Source: Haliscomenobacter sp038240665 (GTDB taxonomy: Bacteria; Bacteroidota; Bacteroidia; Chitinophagales; Saprospiraceae). Taken from it: 14,353 nucleotides of DNA. The first letter of the stretch is position 1. Every line of letters begins with the position of its first letter. Made by a program: the position numbers and the translations under genes. The notes under the pieces were generated by a model, which saw only the letters and a list, made by a program, of their open reading frames with translations, did no database searches and was not told where the DNA came from. Location: contig JBBRGN010000112.1 in NCBI GenBank assembly GCA_038240665.1, forward strand, positions 1 to 14,353, in the 5' to 3' direction. This document shows, piece by piece, positions 1 to 7,623 of the stretch.

Positions 1-54
1 GATGTGAATAGCAATGAGCTTATTCCTGATTGTAGTCACAAGACAAATGGGTTG

Positions 55-801
55 TTATTCCAACTCCGTGATTTTGCGTACCACCAGATACAAACGCGTG
101 TATTCGTTTACATCTTCGATAAACGGATCGTGTTCCAGATGGTTAGCAGAAATCAATTTCAGATGAGCAACCCGACCATGACGGTCAAATATTTTTTGGA
201 CATATTTTACCCAAATCGAGCCATTGTTTTTAACGGCGTAGATTTTATTGTCTCTTACTTCGTTTACGCCCTGTAATTCTCGGCAAATCACCATGTCGCC
301 ATCAAAAATGATGGGCTCCATACTGTTTCCTGAGATTGGGAAAGCTACCAAGCCGCTACCACTTAATCCTGGGAGGCTAAATAATTCATAGTCTTCTACA
401 GCGAACCCTCCTGCTTCGACAGCTGAACCAGCAAAGGCTTCAGTAGTAGTGAAAAGAATATTTCCGGTTCGGCGAATGCTTTCCTTGGATTCATCGGATT
501 TAACGACTTCGGAAATGTCAAAACCAAAAGGTGTGCCCATGCCATCCAATAGGTAATTTTCATTGATGCCATATTCTTGGCAAAGGGTTCGGGCATGACG
601 GTAATCAAGACAACGTTTGTCATCTGCATTAAGGAATGCGCGGATGATGTGTCCGTAGGCGCGATTGCCCAGGATCTTATCCGCAAAATCACCGATTCCT
701 TTTCCGCCACGGTCATTGGGAATGATATCTCCGCGTTCTACCAATAGGTCAAATACCTTACGGAAACGTTCATTTAACTGGACACGGTCATCGCGAATCA
801 T
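55..801 (-). CDS. XRE-type repressor with S24 (LexA/CI-like) peptidase domain
   Basis: Predicted DNA-binding repressor of 248 aa with a C-terminal self-cleavage domain. Residues ~5-90 form the helical N-terminal DNA-binding part. Residues ~120-245 form the S24 fold. The catalytic dyad is visible as Ser160 in GNSMEP and Lys199 in IWVKY. An Ala124-Gly125 bond lies 36 residues before the serine, close to the spacing in LexA (Ala84/Ser119) and lambda CI (Ala111/Ser149), so it is the likely cleavage bond. By family knowledge such proteins dimerise on operators and are inactivated by RecA-stimulated autocleavage; RecA dependence here is inference. It is divergent from ftsK across a 261-bp AT-rich gap, which probably holds its own operator. 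The ATG at 801 is the only sensible start. No other phage gene is nearby, so a chromosomal stress regulator is as likely as a prophage remnant. Confidence 0.85.
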   Translation of the reverse strand: MIRDDRVQLNERFRKVFDLLVERGDIIPNDRGGKGIGDFADKILGNRAYGHIIRAFLNADDKRCLDYRHARTLCQEYGINENYLLDGMGTPFGFDISEVVKSDESKESIRRTGNILFTTTEAFAGSAVEAGGFAVEDYELFSLPGLSGSGLVAFPISGNSMEPIIFDGDMVICRELQGVNEVRDNKIYAVKNNGSIWVKYVQKIFDRHGRVAHLKLISANHLEHDPFIEDVNEYTRLYLVVRKITELE

Positions 802-822
802 AGGTTATTTTTTATCTTTAAA

Positions 823-882
823 ACAATATTAATCATTTCTCCGGCAAGATAAAACAAAAACATTTATTAAACAAAATATTGT
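823..882. repeat. Perfect 8-bp inverted repeat in the repressor/ftsK divergent region
   Basis: ACAATATT (823-830) recurs inverted as AATATTGT (875-882). The arm centres are 52 bp apart, about five helical turns. The distal arm lies inside ACAAAATATTGT (871-882), itself an imperfect palindrome. The left arm overlaps the candidate -7 box of the repressor gene. This would suit half-sites for a cooperatively bound repressor, but AT-rich DNA produces such matches by chance. Confidence 0.3.
824..858 (-). promoter_or_regulatory. Candidate promoter of the S24 repressor gene
   Basis: On the minus strand, TTTG (858-855), 23 nt, then TAATATTG (831-824) resembles the Bacteroidota -33/-7 pair TTTG/TAnnTTTG with one mismatch in the -7 box. 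The inferred transcript would start about 15 nt before the ATG at 801. The spacing is at the long end of the usual range, so this is tentative. Confidence 0.3.
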
Positions 883-1028
883 AACTTATTTTTTTTCTTG
901 CGACAAAAAGTATTTTTTTGATGAAAATAAGCCACCTTGCAGGTCGAAAATAAGGGCGTTTTTTTGGGTAGAAGAAAGTTTTTGTAATGTCCGCTTTCAT
1001 TTTTAACTACCTTTTCATAAATACCGTT

Positions 1029-1036
1029 TATTTTTG
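1029..1036 (+). promoter_or_regulatory. Candidate -7 promoter element of ftsK
   Basis: TATTTTTG fits the Bacteroidota -7 consensus TAnnTTTG. It ends 26 nt before the ftsK ATG, giving a leader of roughly 20 nt. I could not find a good TTTG or TTG -33 box at the expected distance, so only the -7 element is supported. Confidence 0.3.
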
Positions 1037-1062
1037 TTTTTTGTAGCGAACCGAAAGCATAC

Positions 1063-3558
1063 ATGTCAGCAAAAAAGAAAAAAGGCCAACTATCCCTAAA
1101 ATTGGGTTTAAATGACGAACGGGTTCCCAAGCTATTTGGGGTACTCTTGTTGTTTTTTGCCCTTTATTTTTTCATAGCATTTACCTCCTACCTTTTTACC
1201 TGGTACATCGATCAGGATCGGGTATTGCGTTTTTCCTGGGAGCTGCTGTTGCATAGCGACATTGAGATGGCCAACTGGCTGGGGCGATTGGGCGCTATTG
1301 TTGCTAACTTCTTTTTTTATTGGTTGTTTGGCCTACCATCTTTTATCATCGTGTATTTACTGGTACTTATTGGTTTTGCCGTAATTCGCCGCAATGGCAT
1401 TGACACCTATATAAGTAACTTACGTTACGGACTTATCCTGATGGTCTGCTTATCGGTATTTCTAGAGTTTTTATTCAACAGCACCGGATTCCCTTGGGGC
1501 GGCGCTATAGGCGAAGCTGTTAACTTGTGGTTGTTTCAATTTGTAGGTACTGCGGGTAGGGTAGTGCTGTTTTTAGCCATTGGATTTGGATTGGTGGTTT
1601 GGCGTTTCAATCCCAATTTTGATGGGCTCACACCCACGCAAGCTTTGCAGGAAGTTAGAAATTATGTGGAAGAGTTTATTCAGGGAAGACTGTATCGGCG
1701 CAAACCCGTAGCTCGCGATATCCGAGAAGAGCAAGCCAGCCTGAGGCCGGGTTATAAAGCAAAATCAGCACCCGCATCAAGTAGTACCGCAGCCGCCCCT
1801 GAAACGGAGGAAGGCGATGCTACGCCAGTTGTGCCACTGCCCCCGCTAACTGGAAGCCAGTTGGCTTTTGATTTGGCGCAAAAATCTTTGCCCAACAAAC
1901 CGACTTCGCTTACTCCTGGATCGGCAATGTTGGAATTGGAAGCCATTGTTCCTGCCTCTGTTCCTCCTGTTGATGCCCCTCCAGCGCCACGAGATATGGA
2001 TGCCATTCATTTGGCTACTGAAGAAAACTTAGACCATAGCGAACCTTATGATCCAACCCTAGAATTGTCTTCTTATGAGCACCCAATCATCATGTTGTTG
2101 GAAGATTATTCGGATCAGAAAGTAGAAATCGATCGGGAGGAATTGGAAGCCAATAAAGACCAGATCATTGAAACCTTGCTTCATTATAAGATTGAGATCA
2201 CCAAAATTCGCGCTACGATTGGGCCAACGGTTACTTTGTACGAGATTATACCCGCCCCAGGCGTACGTATTTCTAGGATAAAAAATTTAGAAGACGACAT
2301 CGCGCTCAGCCTTTCGGCACTTGGTATCCGTATCATTGCCCCTATTCCTGGTAAAGGAACCATCGGTATCGAAGTACCCAACAAGAAGAAGCAGATGGTA
2401 TCGATGAAGGAAGTGTTGATGTCGGAAAAATTTAAAAAGGCCAAAATGGATCTGCCTATCGCCTTAGGAAAAACCATCTCAAACGAAGTTTTTGTAGCAG
2501 ACTTGGCTAAAATGCCGCACTTGCTTCTTGCTGGGGCTACTGGGCAAGGTAAATCGGTTGGTATCAATGCGATTTTGATGTCCCTGTTGTACAAAAAACA
2601 TCCCTCGCAGGTTAAACTGGTACTCATTGACCCTAAAAAGGTGGAGCTTTTCCCTTATGCCGCGTTAGAGCATCATTTTTTGGCTTTTTTACCTAATCAA
2701 GATGAGCCCATTATCACGGATACCAACAAAGTGATCAATACGCTGAACTCGCTTTGTATTGAAATGGACAACCGCTATGAGTTGCTGAAAAAAGCTTCGG
2801 TGCGCAACATCCGCGAATACAATGATAAATTTGTTCAGCGACGTTTGAATCCGCTTAAAGGTAACCGTTTTTTACCTTTTATCGTATTGGTCATCGACGA
2901 ATTTGCGGATTTGATTATGACAGCTGGTAAAGAGGTGGAATTACCGATTGGTCGATTGGCGCAGTTGGCTCGAGCGGTAGGTATTCACCTGATCATCGCT
3001 ACCCAGCGTCCATCGGTGAACATCATCACGGGTGTGATCAAGGCGAACTTTCCAGCACGTATTGCTTATAAGGTAACCTCAAAAGTTGACTCCCGAACCA
3101 TCCTTGATGCCGGTGGCGCAGAACAGCTGATTGGCCGAGGAGATATGTTGCTCTCCGTAGGCGGTGAAATGATTCGATTGCAGGGGGCATTTATTGATAC
3201 GCCGGAGGTGGAAAAAGTAATTGACTATATCTCCAAACAATCAGGGTATCCAGAACCTTACTTTTTGCCAGAGTTTTATGGCGAGGACGAAACACCTGGT
3301 CGCTCAGATTTGAAATACTCTGACCTGGATGAAATGTTTGAAGATGCTGCACGGTTGATCGTACAAAATCAACATGGCTCTACTTCCATGATTCAGCGGC
3401 GCATGAAACTAGGATACAACCGCGCTGGACGCATCATGGATCAATTGGAAGCCATGGGGGTAGTTGGTCCCAGCGAAGGCAGTAAAGCGCGCGAAGTGCT
3501 TATCTACGATGAAGTAGAATTGGAAAAATACCTAGTGGATCTACGGAATGCTCGATAG
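1063..3558 (+). CDS. ftsK: DNA translocase FtsK
   Basis: Septum-anchored, ATP-driven double-stranded DNA pump that clears and aligns chromosome termini at division, in the FtsK/SpoIIIE family. The 831-aa protein starts with a Lys-rich segment, then four to five hydrophobic membrane spans between residues ~24 and 180. A Pro/Ala/Ser-rich linker follows (~215-335). The alpha/beta motor (~340-730) has Walker A GATGQGKS at 491-498 and Walker B VLVIDEFADLI at 608-618, followed by the conserved ATQRPSVNIITG (646-657). A C-terminal gamma winged helix (~755-815, SSMIQRRMKLGYNRAGRIM-like) is the part that reads KOPS-type orienting sequences in studied FtsKs. The linker is short compared with E. coli FtsK, as is common outside Gammaproteobacteria. 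The gene is complete, and no terminator is evident in the 37 bp before the convergent neighbour. Confidence 0.97.
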   Translation: MSAKKKKGQLSLKLGLNDERVPKLFGVLLLFFALYFFIAFTSYLFTWYIDQDRVLRFSWELLLHSDIEMANWLGRLGAIVANFFFYWLFGLPSFIIVYLLVLIGFAVIRRNGIDTYISNLRYGLILMVCLSVFLEFLFNSTGFPWGGAIGEAVNLWLFQFVGTAGRVVLFLAIGFGLVVWRFNPNFDGLTPTQALQEVRNYVEEFIQGRLYRRKPVARDIREEQASLRPGYKAKSAPASSSTAAAPETEEGDATPVVPLPPLTGSQLAFDLAQKSLPNKPTSLTPGSAMLELEAIVPASVPPVDAPPAPRDMDAIHLATEENLDHSEPYDPTLELSSYEHPIIMLLEDYSDQKVEIDREELEANKDQIIETLLHYKIEITKIRATIGPTVTLYEIIPAPGVRISRIKNLEDDIALSLSALGIRIIAPIPGKGTIGIEVPNKKKQMVSMKEVLMSEKFKKAKMDLPIALGKTISNEVFVADLAKMPHLLLAGATGQGKSVGINAILMSLLYKKHPSQVKLVLIDPKKVELFPYAALEHHFLAFLPNQDEPIITDTNKVINTLNSLCIEMDNRYELLKKASVRNIREYNDKFVQRRLNPLKGNRFLPFIVLVIDEFADLIMTAGKEVELPIGRLAQLARAVGIHLIIATQRPSVNIITGVIKANFPARIAYKVTSKVDSRTILDAGGAEQLIGRGDMLLSVGGEMIRLQGAFIDTPEVEKVIDYISKQSGYPEPYFLPEFYGEDETPGRSDLKYSDLDEMFEDAARLIVQNQHGSTSMIQRRMKLGYNRAGRIMDQLEAMGVVGPSEGSKAREVLIYDEVELEKYLVDLRNAR

Positions 3559-3595
3559 GGGGCTTATTGATCGAAAAATTGAGTACTTAGTTTCT

Positions 3596-4765
3596 CTACT
3601 GCGGCGCATCAACATCCAAAAATAAATTGGGAACAATCGTTATCGCCGGGTCAAGCGCCTTACGGTAGGCGATGTGTACCCGCTCAATAAAAGTTCCCAT
3701 CTTATAATAAATGGTCACTGCCTCCGTATTGTGTGCCCTTACCGTAGTACAATAGAAATCCGGATACCGCCGCTTTAAATAATCGGTGTTCATGAAGTCG
3801 ACGATAAATGCAAAAATTCCTTTGGTTTTAAATTTCGGATTGACACCAAAACCCGTTCCCTTACAACCCATGGTTTTTGCCGTACGCATGCGGTATAAAA
3901 ACCCAGGAATCTTCCACCAGCTCATTTTTCCTTTAAGGGGTTTGATGATGGGATTGATATCCGGAAAAAAGGCGCAAAATCCAGCTGGCTCCTCTTCGCA
4001 ATAGGCAATGGCCAATAATTTTGGTTCCAGGACGAAGGCTGCTTCCTGTATGATTTTTTTGAAACCAGCAGGGTCGGCTGGACGAAAATGCGTACTTCCT
4101 CCAAATGCAGCATTGTAAACGATGGTAAAATCATCGGCGTATTGCTCCAGTTTTTTAGGATTGTAAGTTTCTACACGTATATTATTGTTGCGGCTGATCC
4201 GGTCAATCACGGCTTTAAACCGACTCATGTCTACATCCATTTTACCTTTCATGGTAAGAATCTGCTCAAAGGGTAGGTAGCCATTATCGACAAAAAAAGG
4301 GTGATAGTACCTTGGTTGATAGTTTTCCTGAAAAAGGGGAGGAAAAAAGCCCTTGACCAAAAGTCCCCAAAATTTATCCCTACCTCCGAAATTAATCGGG
4401 CCGTCCACTGCTTTGATGCCTTTTTCATGCAGATATGCCTCAGCTGTCTGAAACAGCGCACGGGCATAAATATCCTTATCCACACATTCAAAATAACCGA
4501 TCCCACCTACAGGATAGGCTTGGAGTTCATTGTTGCGGTGGTCAATAAAAGCGGCGATACGACCAGCAGGAAGGCCTTTTTCATCCAGAAGAACAAAGCA
4601 TTTGGCTTCGCCGTGGTCAAGCGCATTGTTTTTGCCTGGCGTAAAAGTACCTTGTACGTCACCTTCTAGCGGACAGATCCATAAGGGGTCGTTTTGATAA
4701 ATGCGATGCGGAACTTTATGAAACAGCTTCCAGTCTTTAGCGGATTGTACTTCAAGGATGGTCAT
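3596..4765 (-). CDS. YghO-like / GNAT-like acyltransferase, substrate unknown
   Basis: Predicted cytosolic protein of 389 aa from the ATG at 4765. A GTG codon at 4786 would add seven residues (MDDNFIT). I prefer the ATG because the recognisable family start, a hydrophobic beta strand then DWKLFHKVPHRIY, begins just after it, and GTG starts are rare in this phylum. Family-like signatures are the N-terminal region to ~33, GPINFGGRDKFWG (~122-134), and a C-terminal acyltransferase-like part with GTGFGVNPKFKTKGI (~303-317) and VRAHNTEAVTIYYKMG (~342-357), where GNAT folds usually carry the acyl-CoA-binding and Asn-pairing segments. From memory this resembles E. coli YghO and widespread Bacteroidota proteins annotated only as N-acetyltransferases. 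It has no signal peptide. It is convergent with ftsK (37 bp), with no operon partner. The specific reaction is not assignable. Confidence 0.72.
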   Translation of the reverse strand: MTILEVQSAKDWKLFHKVPHRIYQNDPLWICPLEGDVQGTFTPGKNNALDHGEAKCFVLLDEKGLPAGRIAAFIDHRNNELQAYPVGGIGYFECVDKDIYARALFQTAEAYLHEKGIKAVDGPINFGGRDKFWGLLVKGFFPPLFQENYQPRYYHPFFVDNGYLPFEQILTMKGKMDVDMSRFKAVIDRISRNNNIRVETYNPKKLEQYADDFTIVYNAAFGGSTHFRPADPAGFKKIIQEAAFVLEPKLLAIAYCEEEPAGFCAFFPDINPIIKPLKGKMSWWKIPGFLYRMRTAKTMGCKGTGFGVNPKFKTKGIFAFIVDFMNTDYLKRRYPDFYCTTVRAHNTEAVTIYYKMGTFIERVHIAYRKALDPAITIVPNLFLDVDAPQ

Positions 4766-5064
4766 AGTAATGAAATTATCGTCCACGAAATTAGAGAAAA
4801 TCTAGAAAGTAGGCGTGTGAAAATAAGAATAGGCATTGATGAGCTTGTTTTTTTGCCAGCGCCGGATTGGTTTTTTTGAGCTGGAAAAGGGCTTTTTTTA
4901 CCTTTTTTTGAGTGATTTTAAGAAAAATAAAAAAAAATTCAGCAATTTTCAAGCAAAAAAACTTGATTTTATTCAACATTCCCTCAAATCTGTTACATAG
5001 TTTAATGCATTGATTTTCAATTATTTTAATGATACATATAAAGGTAATTTCCAGACAAAAGGGT
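4766..5064. other. AT-rich intergenic stretch, no gene seen
   Basis: About 300 bp rich in T- and A-tracts. It must hold the promoter of the acyltransferase gene, but I found no convincing TTTG/TAnnTTTG pair on the minus strand. Open frames here are low-complexity Lys/Phe-rich translations of homopolymer runs and I do not accept them as genes. No hairpin-plus-T-run is evident. Confidence 0.5.
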
Positions 5065-5155
5065 TTTTTTTTTTCAACAAACGTCATTTTTTGTCTTTGT
5101 TCTCGGCAGAAAACGATCGCATATTTGTAATGCAATCAGACGAGATGCACAATCA
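5065..5155 (+). repeat. Promoter/leader block, copy 1 (paralogous to 7624-7714)
   Basis: This block aligns without gaps to 7624-7714. Over 5071-5155, 68 of 85 positions match (counted by hand). The identical parts include a T-run plus CAACAA, the TTGTCTTTGT around the -33 box, most of the -7 box and GCAATCAG downstream. It is the upstream end of a decayed second copy of the T9SS gene. Confidence 0.85.
5096..5127 (+). promoter_or_regulatory. Promoter of the decayed T9SS paralogue (copy 1)
   Basis: TTTG (5096-5099), 20 nt, CATATTTG (5120-5127) matches the Bacteroidota consensus TTTG/TAnnTTTG at all but one position. The same arrangement with the same spacing occurs at 7655-7686 before the intact copy. 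An A/T-tract precedes both. Conservation of both boxes and the spacing, while downstream coding sequence has decayed, suggests a working promoter. The transcript would start near 5134. Confidence 0.6.
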
Positions 5156-5808
5156 AAACAAAAAGAACTGAGAGTCGAGCGACTCGGATACCTGAAAAAG
5201 TTCAGGAATCTACTTCAGATTGACATGCAAGAAAAAACGTGCTTTGCTGCCGGTGGAAGAGAGGCTATCCCAAAAATTACCACGTTGTGGTGGTGATCAA
5301 TAAAAAAACCGATTTATTCTACACTGTTCTAATCAAAAACACTGGCACTGATACTGAAAACGTTTTGCTTCCGCGCTACTTTAGTCGGTTCAACATCTCA
5401 AAAGGATAGCGACTGAAAAAAGTAACTACCCCAAACTGCTTCAATTTTTTTTGAAACGGTTCTTGCGGATCAAAAATGACAGCGTTCAGTACCATTCTAC
5501 CGGCAGCTCAACACAAAAATATATGGGTTTATGGTTTGATCTCAAAGGAGGTCAGCATCAGAAAAAAATGAACATCTACCCTAACCTTTTTCTGAAAATG
5601 TAACCAATCAACTGAGCGTCGTCTAAATGAAAAGCAGCAAACGAGCAGCATGATTTGAAATGACGGATTGGAAACACGGAAATTTTATAACAGCGTTTTT
5701 TTTCTACAGCGTTAAAATGATTCATCGTAACCAACTTGCTCCCAGAGCGTAGCGATACAAACTGGAAATGAAGGGCAACCAAATTCAAGTAAGTTGCTGG
5801 TGCGGTAA
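5142..5808 (+). pseudogene. Decayed, internally deleted paralogue of the T9SS cargo gene
   Basis: Remnant of a second copy of the gene at 7725-10655. After the shared leader, about 2.1 kb of equivalent sequence (signal peptide end, propeller and mid domains) is missing. Homology resumes near 5200 at the level of copy 2 position ~9900. Positions 5260-5361 read in one frame as RGYPKNYHVVVVINKKTDL, then FYTVLIKNTGTDTENV, matching RGYPKGY...KTDLFYTVLFKNTSTE of the intact protein. The frame then hits a TAG at 5407. A further ~180-bp deletion precedes a broken sorting tail: MNIYPNLF at ~5569 stands for VDVYPNPF and stops soon after. The last codons and stop (5806-5808, LLVR-like end) still align with 10653-10655. 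The local NTGTDT differs from the intact copy but is the commoner form of that motif, as far as I recall, so copy 1 was probably a diverged paralogue before it died. Confidence 0.85.
5172..5206 (+). repeat. Two tandem short hairpins at the deletion junction
   Basis: GAGTCG-AG-CGACTC (5172-5185; as RNA a 5-bp stem with a 4-nt loop) and CCTGAA-AAAG-TTCAGG (5191-5206; 6-bp stem, 4-nt loop) lie 5 nt apart. They sit where the pseudogene jumps from leader to C-terminal homology and have no counterpart in the intact copy. No T-run follows, so they are not ordinary terminators. Confidence 0.6.
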
Positions 5809-5830
5809 TCATAATCCCATAAACTTTGAT

Positions 5831-5862
5831 AGGTTCCCTGCAGAAAATGCTGCGGGGAACCT
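5831..5862 (+). repeat. Conserved 3' hairpin, copy 1
   Basis: The stem is AGGTTCCC-T-GCAG (5831-5843) with CTGC-G-GGGAACCT (5850-5862) around the 6-nt loop AAAATG; T5839 and G5854 form a wobble. It lies 22 nt after the relic stop codon. The equivalent in copy 2 (10678-10707) has the same stem length to within one pair, the same wobble and the same loop size. The only core-stem change is a compensatory C-G to T-A swap. No T-run follows, so it may protect or process the 3' end. Confidence 0.75.
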
Positions 5863-5893
5863 CCAATACCAAGCATGTTCACGAGCATAAAAT

Positions 5894-5970
5894 ATAGTTA
5901 GGTCGTTTTCCTTTAAGAATTAGGTCGTCTTATTTTTTCATGAGATTATGATTTGTTATTAGCGTGAGGC
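5894..5970 (+). repeat. Highly conserved 3' untranslated block, copy 1 (matches 10741-10819)
   Basis: These 77 nt differ from 10741-10819 by one substitution and two single-base indels, and 5920-5970 is identical over 51 nt. The nearby coding relics are far more diverged. The block contains the direct repeat TTAGGTCGT at 5898-5906 and 5920-5928, then leads into the terminator stem. Confidence 0.9.
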
Positions 5971-5997
5971 CGCACCGTAGAGTGCGGCTTTTTTTTT
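5969..5997 (+). terminator. Intrinsic terminator, copy 1
   Basis: GCCGCAC (5969-5975) pairs with GTGCGGC (5982-5988) around a 6-nt loop and is followed by nine T residues. Against copy 2 (10818-10846) the stem differs only by a paired C-G to T-A exchange. It ends the transcription unit that starts at 5096-5127. Confidence 0.85.
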
Positions 5998-6096
5998 GTC
6001 CTGATTTTTGGTTTGTTTTGTGGCCAATGATAATTAGATAACATTTACTTTATGGGGCGGCTTTAATATTGTTCTTTTCCGGCCAGAGTAGCCTTG

Positions 6097-7509
6097 TTAC
6101 AATGCATCCAATTGTTTGAGGATCCAGTTTTTCTCTGGAAATGAAGGTGCAGTAACCAATTCCTCCCTAAGTTTTTCCTTGTGATCCTTGTCGTAAGTAT
6201 TTAATTTGGTCAATTTCTTCATGTAACGGATCAGTAGGTTGACGTTATTTTTGTGGTAAGCAATGGCTTTGTTGCGATTGACATAAGTTCTTAGGCTATC
6301 CAATAGCGATTCCAGGGCATTAATTTCATTGAGTTCGTAGTAAATGCGTACCAGCATAGACTTAGCGCTGAGGTTGATGAGCAAGTCGTCAATATCGAAC
6401 TGAATCAAGAGACTTTGCGCTTTATCGTAATGACCCATTTCAAAATAAAGCTTACACAAAGAGAACTGCACGAAGTTATCTCGATAATCCGGAGCAAGGT
6501 ACTGTTGGTATTGCTCGATAAAATTGCTTACCCAATCAAATTCTTTAAGGGTGGTGCCGATACTGACAATGTTTCGAAAATCAAGATGGTTAAGAACACC
6601 ATTGATGATTAAAAAATGTGACTCAATTCCTTCCTGATACATTTCAAAAGCTTCCCTTAGGAATTTTTGAACACCAGTATTCATTTTTCCAATACAGTAA
6701 TTGATGGCAATTAAGTGAAGGTCACTGCGTTCTGCAGGTTTAAACAAGCGGTTATAACCTTTTAGTGCTTGTTTCATTTCAAAATAGTGGGTTTCTTCGT
6801 TTGGATACCGAAACAAATTATACAAATGATAGTATACTTTAATAATTGGGATGTCCAGTAGTTCTTTTTTATTGCTTACATATTCCATCAAAGCGTCAAT
6901 TAGACCAAGGTCGTACTCGGTTTTATACACCCGCTGGTGGGAGAGCATGACACAAGCCAATTTTATTTTCCGCGCAATAAAAGTATTCTCCAAACTATCG
7001 GACATCTCTTGGTAGTGCAGTTTGGTGGCGCGGGTCTTTTCATTGATGCGATTCGATTTTTCCTTGACGATCAGGTAACCTTTTTCTAAGTGTTCATCGT
7101 CTTTAAAAGGGAAAGCTTCGTACTCGTCTTCGAGTTTTTTGATGGCCTTTTCGTAGAGTTTATCTAGTTTTCTCTCGTGGTAGACATTTACCAAAGTGAT
7201 GGTTTCACGAAAGGGCTCTTCCCTAATTTTGATGTAAAAAAAGTATTCCTCAATGGCGGTCTGTAAAAAGTGCATGGTTTGTCGCAATCGGGCGTCATCA
7301 AAAGTCTCCTTGGGAAATATTTTGGCAAATAATCGTTCTTTGGTAAGCAACTTGTCCTTTTCTTCGCCAAGGTGCTGGGAGAGGTATTCAAAAAGCTGAT
7401 ACACATCATCCCGTTGATTGTGGATGGGAGAAAGTAACCATTTGCGTAGTTCGCGCACCTCTTTTTTGCTGAGCGCAGAAAAAATATGGAATAGTTGACT
7501 GTTGCGCAT
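6097..7509 (-). CDS. Helical protein of unknown function, TPR-like, 470 aa
   Basis: I cannot assign a function. The protein has no signal peptide or membrane span and is rich in Leu, Tyr, Lys and Glu, with helical periodicity throughout. The N-terminal 13-43 segment (LSKKEVRELRKWLLSPIHNQ, then RDDVYQLFEYL) resembles, from memory, the start of lineage-specific Bacteroidota hypothetical proteins. Residues ~330-440 look like TPR-type helical hairpins (for example DNFVQFSLCKLYFEMGHYDKAQSLL), suggesting a protein-protein scaffold in the cytoplasm. It is divergent from the intact T9SS gene (215 bp apart with the revised start) and lies between that gene and its decayed copy, so the duplication event and this gene are linked in position. 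The ATG at 7509 is well placed. No terminator was found downstream before 5997. Confidence 0.8.
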   Translation of the reverse strand: MRNSQLFHIFSALSKKEVRELRKWLLSPIHNQRDDVYQLFEYLSQHLGEEKDKLLTKERLFAKIFPKETFDDARLRQTMHFLQTAIEEYFFYIKIREEPFRETITLVNVYHERKLDKLYEKAIKKLEDEYEAFPFKDDEHLEKGYLIVKEKSNRINEKTRATKLHYQEMSDSLENTFIARKIKLACVMLSHQRVYKTEYDLGLIDALMEYVSNKKELLDIPIIKVYYHLYNLFRYPNEETHYFEMKQALKGYNRLFKPAERSDLHLIAINYCIGKMNTGVQKFLREAFEMYQEGIESHFLIINGVLNHLDFRNIVSIGTTLKEFDWVSNFIEQYQQYLAPDYRDNFVQFSLCKLYFEMGHYDKAQSLLIQFDIDDLLINLSAKSMLVRIYYELNEINALESLLDSLRTYVNRNKAIAYHKNNVNLLIRYMKKLTKLNTYDKDHKEKLREELVTAPSFPEKNWILKQLDAL

Positions 7510-7623
7510 AGAAGGCCTTTTTATTTTTTTTTCAACAAATTGCTAAACGAATCAATAGTATGAAAAATTTGATAATCAAGTTTTTAGATTTATTTTTTAA
7601 GGTTTTTGCCTTGGAAAGATACA

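Noticed and set aside
4..276. Plus-strand 90-aa frame opposite the S24 repressor
   Set aside because: It is antisense to well-conserved S24 sequence, has no family features, and overlaps the catalytic region on the other strand.
867..1130. Minus-strand 87-aa frame over the ftsK upstream region
   Set aside because: Its translation is Lys/Phe-rich from homopolymer runs and it overlaps the ftsK start; no recognisable domain.
4766..4786. GTG start at 4786 for the acyltransferase
   Set aside because: It adds seven non-conserved residues; GTG starts are uncommon in this phylum and the ATG at 4765 fits the family start. Not excluded.
4791..5135. Minus-strand 114-aa frame in the AT-rich gap
   Set aside because: Low-complexity Lys/Phe/Ile translation of T-tracts, running over the conserved promoter block of the relic gene.
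5576..5872. Minus-strand 98-aa frame
   Set aside because: It is antisense to the pseudogene tail and the conserved hairpin; the plus-strand homology explains this sequence better.
5898..5928. TTAGGTCGT direct repeats as a CRISPR-like array
   Set aside because: Only two 9-nt units per module, far below any array; more likely a structural or protein-binding motif.
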